Origin: Chitinophaga oryziterrae
Lineage (GTDB): Bacteria; Bacteroidota; Bacteroidia; Chitinophagales; Chitinophagaceae
Length of the DNA stretch: 64,000 bases
Assembly: GCF_009758125.1 (NCBI RefSeq)
Contig: NZ_WRXO01000001.1
Span: 1,736,001 to 1,800,000, forward strand
Direction of reading: 5' to 3'
This document shows positions 59,199 to 64,000 of this stretch, one piece after another. Positions within the stretch are counted from its first letter, which is position 1; every line of letters begins with the position of its first letter. The position numbers were made by a program, and so were the translations under genes. A model generated the notes under the pieces. That model did not search any database. It was not told the origin of the DNA and saw nothing but the letters and a program-made list of their open reading frames with translations.

Positions 59199-59505
59199 GA
59201 CAGAAATATGTAAATTGTTCACTACAGTTAAGAATTGTGCAAAAGAAGCACAAGGGAGCCATTTATTGTAGACGAATCGGGAAATCCATTTGCGCAATCG
59301 GGAATTTATTGCTTTTCAAGCGGGGGTTTATAGAATTAAAAAAGCCTTGCAATCATCAGATCGCAAGACTTTTTTAATATACAATAGATTGATATTCTTC
59401 ATTTTATTACTAATGAGGCTGTATAAATTCCTTTAGGCTATATAGAAACGTCCTATTTCCGTTCACCTTTGGGAAGTATCAATCATATTATAAATTCTCA
59501 ATACA
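59199..59505. other. Intergenic stretch between receptor and giant beta-helix protein
   Basis: No gene is seen in this 307-bp stretch. It holds a small inverted repeat TTGTGC-N7-GCACAA (59235-59253), about 40 bp before the receptor start, which could be a regulator site, and the terminator at 59336-59376. Confidence 0.5.
59336..59376 (-). terminator. Stem-loop terminator of the giant beta-helix gene
   Basis: TTAAAAAGCCTTGC (59336-59349) pairs, with one bulge and one wobble, with GCAAGACTTTTTTAA (59362-59376). Read leftward it ends with a T-run. It lies about 130 bp beyond the stop of the minus-strand gene at 59506. Confidence 0.75.
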
Positions 59506-62500
59506 TTACTGGATCAGCAACTTCTTTGTAAAGGTCTTATCTCCAATAACATATTTCACTACATATACCCCTTTTGGTAACTGCTGTAAATTCAGCAATA
59601 CTTCGGGTTGTGCTTTCGTTGTATACACTTGTTTTCCATTCAGATCATACACAAACAAATGCCCGTTAGCGGTATTCCCGGATATCAATACTTTCGCACG
59701 TCCGTCAACAGCCGGATTCGGCAATATCTTCATATCAGGTTGTGCTATTTCTTTGACAACAGCTACCGCTAAAGCCGCAGGTAAAGCGGACGATAATACC
59801 ACGGTACCATAATCAGCGGTACTCTGATAATTATTGATCGTACCAGTCCATACTGCCTGACCATCCCTTGCTCCTCCATTATCGTCATCGTCATAACCCG
59901 CATCAAACCCGAACGTCAGACCGGCAGCGGGAGTAAGACCCAGCTGTGACCACGGAATACTGATTTCTACCGTATAACCACCAGAAATAGCAGCATAGGC
60001 ATGCTGAACACCTGTCACCGCTACCTTACTGAAAAGGGTACTGCTGTTATACGCTTTAATGAACTGGTTATCCTTTCCATCAAAACTACTCAGCTTGTTA
60101 TTATTGGCATCGATGAATACTTCCACGGCATCATTATCCCATGAATCAGGAGAATCACTGTATAACGAAGCATCCAGTACTTTCACGCCAACATACAGGT
60201 TCGTATTATCCCATAACACGCCAAAAGTGGCGGTATTATTGGGGGAGCCAGTCGTGGTTTTGGCAATGGACCTGGAAAGGTTCCAGCTACTCTCATTTAA
60301 ATTACCATCCACGGTGATCGTACCCGCAGGATAAGCGGTTAAGGCATTCGGATTGCTCACCGTACCAACAGTTACCTGTACCTGGTCTGCGGCCGTTAAA
60401 GTACCGTCGCTGACAGTCAGCTGGAACACATAGGTACTGCTATTCGTCAGTCCTGTAATAACCGGATTAGCAACTGTTGTACTGCTAAACGTCACGGAAG
60501 GACCGCTAACTTTCACCCAGCTGTAAGTCACAGCATTGCCTTCCGGATCACTACCAGTGCCCTGCAGTGTTACAGACGTTGTATTCGCTGCCAGTGTCTG
60601 GTCTGTGCCGGCATTCACAACAGGGGGCTGATTAGCCGCACCATTGCAGGTAGTCAGGTATACAGTGCCAAATACGGCAGGGTTCTGGAAAGCGGTTGTA
60701 TTGGTCGCAAAAGAGGCAATCTGCGCATCGCGGGTACCACCATTGTCATCATCATCGATCTGTATGTCCAGTCCTAATGATTTTCCGATAGAAGGAGAGA
60801 CGCCGATAGTAGACCATGGAATAGCTACTTCCAGGTTATACCCTGTAGTGGTAGCATATTGCTTAAAGTTGATACCGGTTGTCCTGTTGACAGAAGAACC
60901 ACCCACATGAATGGTATTGTCGTTCCAGCGGAAGCCCAGCTGGAAATCATTGATACCATCATACGAAGTACCTTTGCTGTTATCTCCATCGATAAATATT
61001 TCCACTACATCATCTTCCCACCAGCTATCACCGGAGTCTGCATATTTAGTGGCATCATTTACTTCTACCAGTAAATAGAGGTTCGTATTATCGTACAATG
61101 CACGCCATTTACCGGCATAGTCAGCAGGGAGGGAACCGAGTATTACATTGCTGATATTCTTCACCGGCGCAATCGCCCATGCACCATCGATCGCCTGATC
61201 GATAACAGGAGCGGTACCTGATACCTGTGCTATCACAGGTGCCACACAAGGCGGGTTATCATTATCGGCAATAGTGATCACCGCAGTGGTATCACCGCCA
61301 AGATTATACGTACTGTCTTTTGTAAGAGATATCCTTAATGTCTCAGGGCCTTCGAAACTGACATCATCTACCGGCGTAATAGTGATAGTAGCGGAAGGAT
61401 TCGCTGCTGTAAGCGTAATCGTTCCGTTTAAAAGAGGGCTCGCTGTATAATCACTACCGGAAGCCGTACCACTAACCGTATATTTCACATGGATAGTTTG
61501 TGAAAGGGAAGAGGTACTGATGGTGAACACGCCGGCAGCACCACCTTCAGCCGCAGCAGGCGTCGTAGCTACTACATTCACACCGGGCTGTATCGTTACT
61601 TTACGTGTAGCCGTAAAGTTACCACTGACGGTAGTGACAGTAATGATCGCTGTACCATAACCTACTGCAGTAACTTTACCACTGGCATCTACAGTGGCAA
61701 CTGCCGTATTGGAGCTGCTCCAGGTAACATTCTTATTCGTAGCGTCCACAGGTAATATATCTGCGGAGAGCTGTAGTATTTGTCCTGTTGTAAGCGTGGT
61801 ATCATTGGCAGGTTTGATACTCACACCGGAGGTAGGAATATTTATATTCTGGATGATAAGCTGGAAGCTGTTGTTTTTATTGATATAAGCACCGGATTCC
61901 GCATTCGTCACTGTCAGATTATTAAACGTAGCAGTTTGTGAACCCGCCTGCACATACAGGCCAAATCCGCCATATACGTCCGCAGGTACATCGCGTACTA
62001 CAGGATCAAGACCAGTACCATCAATCGTGGTATTGTTAAATACCAGGTGATGAATACCGTTCCCGTAAATCTGAATCGCATCACGCTGGGAACGTAAAAT
62101 AGTATTGTTATCAAACTGCATATTAAAAATCCCGCTGCCACCTGCATAGAACTCTATAGCACCGCGTTTCTGGTCCCACAGGTCATAGCTGCTACCGCAA
62201 CCGGACATGGTATTCTCATACACCTTGATCACATCTCCGGGATATTCAAACGTAAACCCGGGGAAGTCGTTTGTAAAACGGATAGCAGATCCTGCTACAC
62301 CATCCTTGATCAGGTTATGATGTATCTCATGACCGGTACCTCCAAACAATGCGATACTACCAGCACGCCAGTTATCTTCGATCGTATTATATCTGAAGAT
62401 ATTATTCCGGCAGGTCTGATTGTTACCGGCAGCATTAGCAGGCCATACAGCCAAACCATCATCGCCGTTATTACGGACACTGGATTGCTCTACAACGGAA

Positions 62501-63669
62501 TTGGAAGTACCCTGACAGAAATTCACTCCATCTGCATAATTATTCCTGATACGGCATTTAGAGATCACCAGGTCTGTCGTCACATCAATAGGATATGGAG
62601 GGTCGTAACCAGCTATCCAGAACCCGCATTCAAAATGTTCTACCCATATATCATGAATACGTGATCCTGATCCGTAAGTACCCATAAAACCTTTGTAGGT
62701 CTTATACATTTCTCCTGGTAAACGGGGATTGGCTTCATCATATTTCAGCCGGTCATTGTTGATGGTATTCAGTGAGAAATTGGAGATCTCCACATTGCTG
62801 GCGCGGGCCATGATACCACCATAAAATTGTTTGTCGGTAGAGAAGTATACCTGTGTATACCACACACCTGCTCCCTGTATTTTCATGTTGCTGACATTCA
62901 GCGGCAGCTTATCACTCAGCAGGAACCTGCCCGCCGGGATATACACGTTTTTACCCTGCGCGGCAGCAGCGGCGATACAGGCATTGAATGCAGCGAAATC
63001 GTCTGTCTGGTCATCTGCTACAGCGCCGTAAGCTGTAACGGACAAATAGTTGGCAGGTTGCGTTAGTGCAGTTGGTACAGGTTCCAGTTCAATAAAATCC
63101 ACACCATAAGTAATGGCGTCGCCATTATCTTTTTTGATAGCAACGGTAGCACCGGCATTAATGGGATTGTCCAGTTTGAAGTGTACTTCATCAAAGCGCA
63201 TGAACGTTTTGCCGCCAGGCGTCTGTACAGGATCTGCCTGTGGGAAGTACTGATACGCCCAATAGGAACTAAGGGCAATCGTCTTCACTTTAGTGCCATT
63301 GACATACAATCCCAGGGAGCCGGTCAAACCGGCCCCGGTATTGTCATCCGGCATGGTAAACCGCAGGTTTACACCTTGTGCGGATTGTGTGGCGGTCCAT
63401 TCAATACTGGCATTATTAGCGGCCAGACTTACATACTTCTGATCGGAGGCTTCCGATGCGATGTCTGTCTGGATGAACTGCGGTGATTGCTGTATTGCAG
63501 CACCACCGCTTAAAGTGCCGTTATCCGCCTCATAACGGGCATAAGGCAGCTGATAGGCGCCGCGTGGCAGTCCGTCGCTTTGTGCGTGTGCGTTGGTAAA
63601 TAAGAACAATAGCAGTATCCAGCCGGGCAATTTTGGCAGGACCGAGGGAAAAGAGTGGGTCTTTCTCAT
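59506..63669 (-). CDS. Giant secreted beta-helix glycanase, GH87-like (alpha-1,3-glucanase), T9SS cargo
   Basis: 1387 residues. Order: signal peptide 1-30 (NAHAQ); CBM6/35-like beta-sandwich about 40-196; right-handed beta-helix about 207-612 opening with a pectate-lyase-type strand TAYGAVADDQTDDFAAFNAC; Big_2 Ig-like about 616-695; Calx-beta about 700-803; CBM9-like about 815-1000; PKD-like segment; a second CBM9-like domain; and a type 9 secretion C-terminal domain (about 1315-1387, closing KGVYVVKYVIGDKTFTKKLL). In the helix, Asp380 (ADGVNF) and Asp403-Asp404 (GDDGLA) are 23 and 24 residues apart, the same spacing I recall for the catalytic aspartates of GH87 alpha-1,3-glucanase (Asp1067, Asp1090, Asp1091). 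It should therefore hydrolyse alpha-1,3-glucan (fungal wall) and be attached at the cell surface. Confidence 0.72.
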   Translation of the reverse strand: MRKTHSFPSVLPKLPGWILLLFLFTNAHAQSDGLPRGAYQLPYARYEADNGTLSGGAAIQQSPQFIQTDIASEASDQKYVSLAANNASIEWTATQSAQGVNLRFTMPDDNTGAGLTGSLGLYVNGTKVKTIALSSYWAYQYFPQADPVQTPGGKTFMRFDEVHFKLDNPINAGATVAIKKDNGDAITYGVDFIELEPVPTALTQPANYLSVTAYGAVADDQTDDFAAFNACIAAAAAQGKNVYIPAGRFLLSDKLPLNVSNMKIQGAGVWYTQVYFSTDKQFYGGIMARASNVEISNFSLNTINNDRLKYDEANPRLPGEMYKTYKGFMGTYGSGSRIHDIWVEHFECGFWIAGYDPPYPIDVTTDLVISKCRIRNNYADGVNFCQGTSNSVVEQSSVRNNGDDGLAVWPANAAGNNQTCRNNIFRYNTIEDNWRAGSIALFGGTGHEIHHNLIKDGVAGSAIRFTNDFPGFTFEYPGDVIKVYENTMSGCGSSYDLWDQKRGAIEFYAGGSGIFNMQFDNNTILRSQRDAIQIYGNGIHHLVFNNTTIDGTGLDPVVRDVPADVYGGFGLYVQAGSQTATFNNLTVTNAESGAYINKNNSFQLIIQNINIPTSGVSIKPANDTTLTTGQILQLSADILPVDATNKNVTWSSSNTAVATVDASGKVTAVGYGTAIITVTTVSGNFTATRKVTIQPGVNVVATTPAAAEGGAAGVFTISTSSLSQTIHVKYTVSGTASGSDYTASPLLNGTITLTAANPSATITITPVDDVSFEGPETLRISLTKDSTYNLGGDTTAVITIADNDNPPCVAPVIAQVSGTAPVIDQAIDGAWAIAPVKNISNVILGSLPADYAGKWRALYDNTNLYLLVEVNDATKYADSGDSWWEDDVVEIFIDGDNSKGTSYDGINDFQLGFRWNDNTIHVGGSSVNRTTGINFKQYATTTGYNLEVAIPWSTIGVSPSIGKSLGLDIQIDDDDNGGTRDAQIASFATNTTAFQNPAVFGTVYLTTCNGAANQPPVVNAGTDQTLAANTTSVTLQGTGSDPEGNAVTYSWVKVSGPSVTFSSTTVANPVITGLTNSSTYVFQLTVSDGTLTAADQVQVTVGTVSNPNALTAYPAGTITVDGNLNESSWNLSRSIAKTTTGSPNNTATFGVLWDNTNLYVGVKVLDASLYSDSPDSWDNDAVEVFIDANNNKLSSFDGKDNQFIKAYNSSTLFSKVAVTGVQHAYAAISGGYTVEISIPWSQLGLTPAAGLTFGFDAGYDDDDNGGARDGQAVWTGTINNYQSTADYGTVVLSSALPAALAVAVVKEIAQPDMKILPNPAVDGRAKVLISGNTANGHLFVYDLNGKQVYTTKAQPEVLLNLQQLPKGVYVVKYVIGDKTFTKKLLIQ

Positions 63670-64000
63670 TGTTGATAGGTATTTAAAATGGATAACAATT
63701 GCTGATGGCAGTGCATCAGTATTTAACGTGGAAAAAATTTCATTCGTGGTAATATCAAAGGAAATGAAGAACTACTTACCGGGCAATTAGTATAAAGGAA
63801 ATATAGAAAACAGATAGTCAGAAAAGAATTCAATCTGCTGAATTATAAGGTTATACGAACTTTGTAAATATAGACGGGTTATGAGCCATTCAGGACTATT
63901 ATTTATATGTTATCACATGAAAGTGTTAACGGGGAATCCTGTTAGAACCGTTTTTCTCTTTTTATAAGGGATGAATGCACCTGGATATTTTAAACAAATA
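63670..64000. other. Upstream region of the giant gene; no feature recognised
   Basis: This 331-bp end of the window holds no gene that I can support. It contains the leader and promoter region of the minus-strand gene at 63669, but no good TAnnTTTG box was found on that strand. Confidence 0.5.

Overview
The window looks like chromosomal DNA of a Bacteroidota bacterium of the Chitinophagaceae, most like Chitinophaga. The grounds are several TonB-dependent receptors, lipoproteins with SC-type lipoboxes, a type 9 secretion C-terminal domain on a giant glycan-active protein, many glycoside hydrolases (GH20, GH97, GH127, a GH87-like protein), the Bacteroidota promoter form TTTG-N20-TAnnTTTG, and moderate GC content. 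No rRNA, tRNA or CRISPR array was seen.

1-4.6 kb: the truncated end of a DnaJ-type gene, a YwbE-family gene, and a regulatory block made of two paralogous AraC regulators around a sigma-54 activator. A well-matched sigma-54 promoter and an upstream inverted repeat lie in the 350-bp gap between the activator and the second AraC gene. 4.8-12.1 kb: a tightly packed nine-gene operon with a glycosyltransferase, FAD oxidoreductase, methyltransferase, type III polyketide synthase, FabI-like reductase, FabZ-like dehydratase, FabF-like ketosynthase, its own acyl carrier protein and a phosphopantetheinyl transferase. I read it as a nearly self-sufficient pathway for a phenolic or quinone lipid (alkylresorcinol or alkylpyrone type), with a dedicated acyl starter line feeding the type III synthase. 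Ketoreductase and malonyl transferase are not in the cluster. This is the strongest candidate for an undescribed system here.

12-20 kb: HAD phosphatase and MFS transporter, two GCGAAGC hairpins, an MG2/TonB-plug cell-surface protein, a Crp-type regulator, and a minus-strand operon of pirin, nitroreductase, a small unknown, a GNAT-like protein and an esterase. 20-24 kb: a TetR-controlled efflux set (EmrB-type pump plus methyltransferase, and a dehydrogenase) with three matching palindromic operators. 24-28 kb: an FtsX-type ABC permease, then an AT-rich Rpn-type nuclease gene with a decayed tandem copy of its tail and a 30-bp-arm hairpin. 28-34.5 kb: a divalent-metal efflux operon (DUF6660, CzcA-type RND pump, adaptor lipoprotein, P1B-4 ATPase).

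34.5-46.5 kb: small unknowns, a TlpA thioredoxin, two surface lipoproteins and a TonB receptor; then two back-to-back redox modules, each an HxlR regulator divergent from an oxidoreductase, with palindromic sites between them; then a CoA transferase and a metallo-beta-lactamase-fold hydrolase. 46.5-64 kb: the glycan section, with GH127, RluE-type pseudouridine synthase, GH20 with PA14, a broken Abi gene, small cytoplasmic genes, GH97, a siderophore-type TonB receptor, and a 1387-residue beta-helix protein whose aspartate spacing points to GH87 alpha-1,3-glucanase.

All product names rest on motif recognition by eye; no database search was possible.
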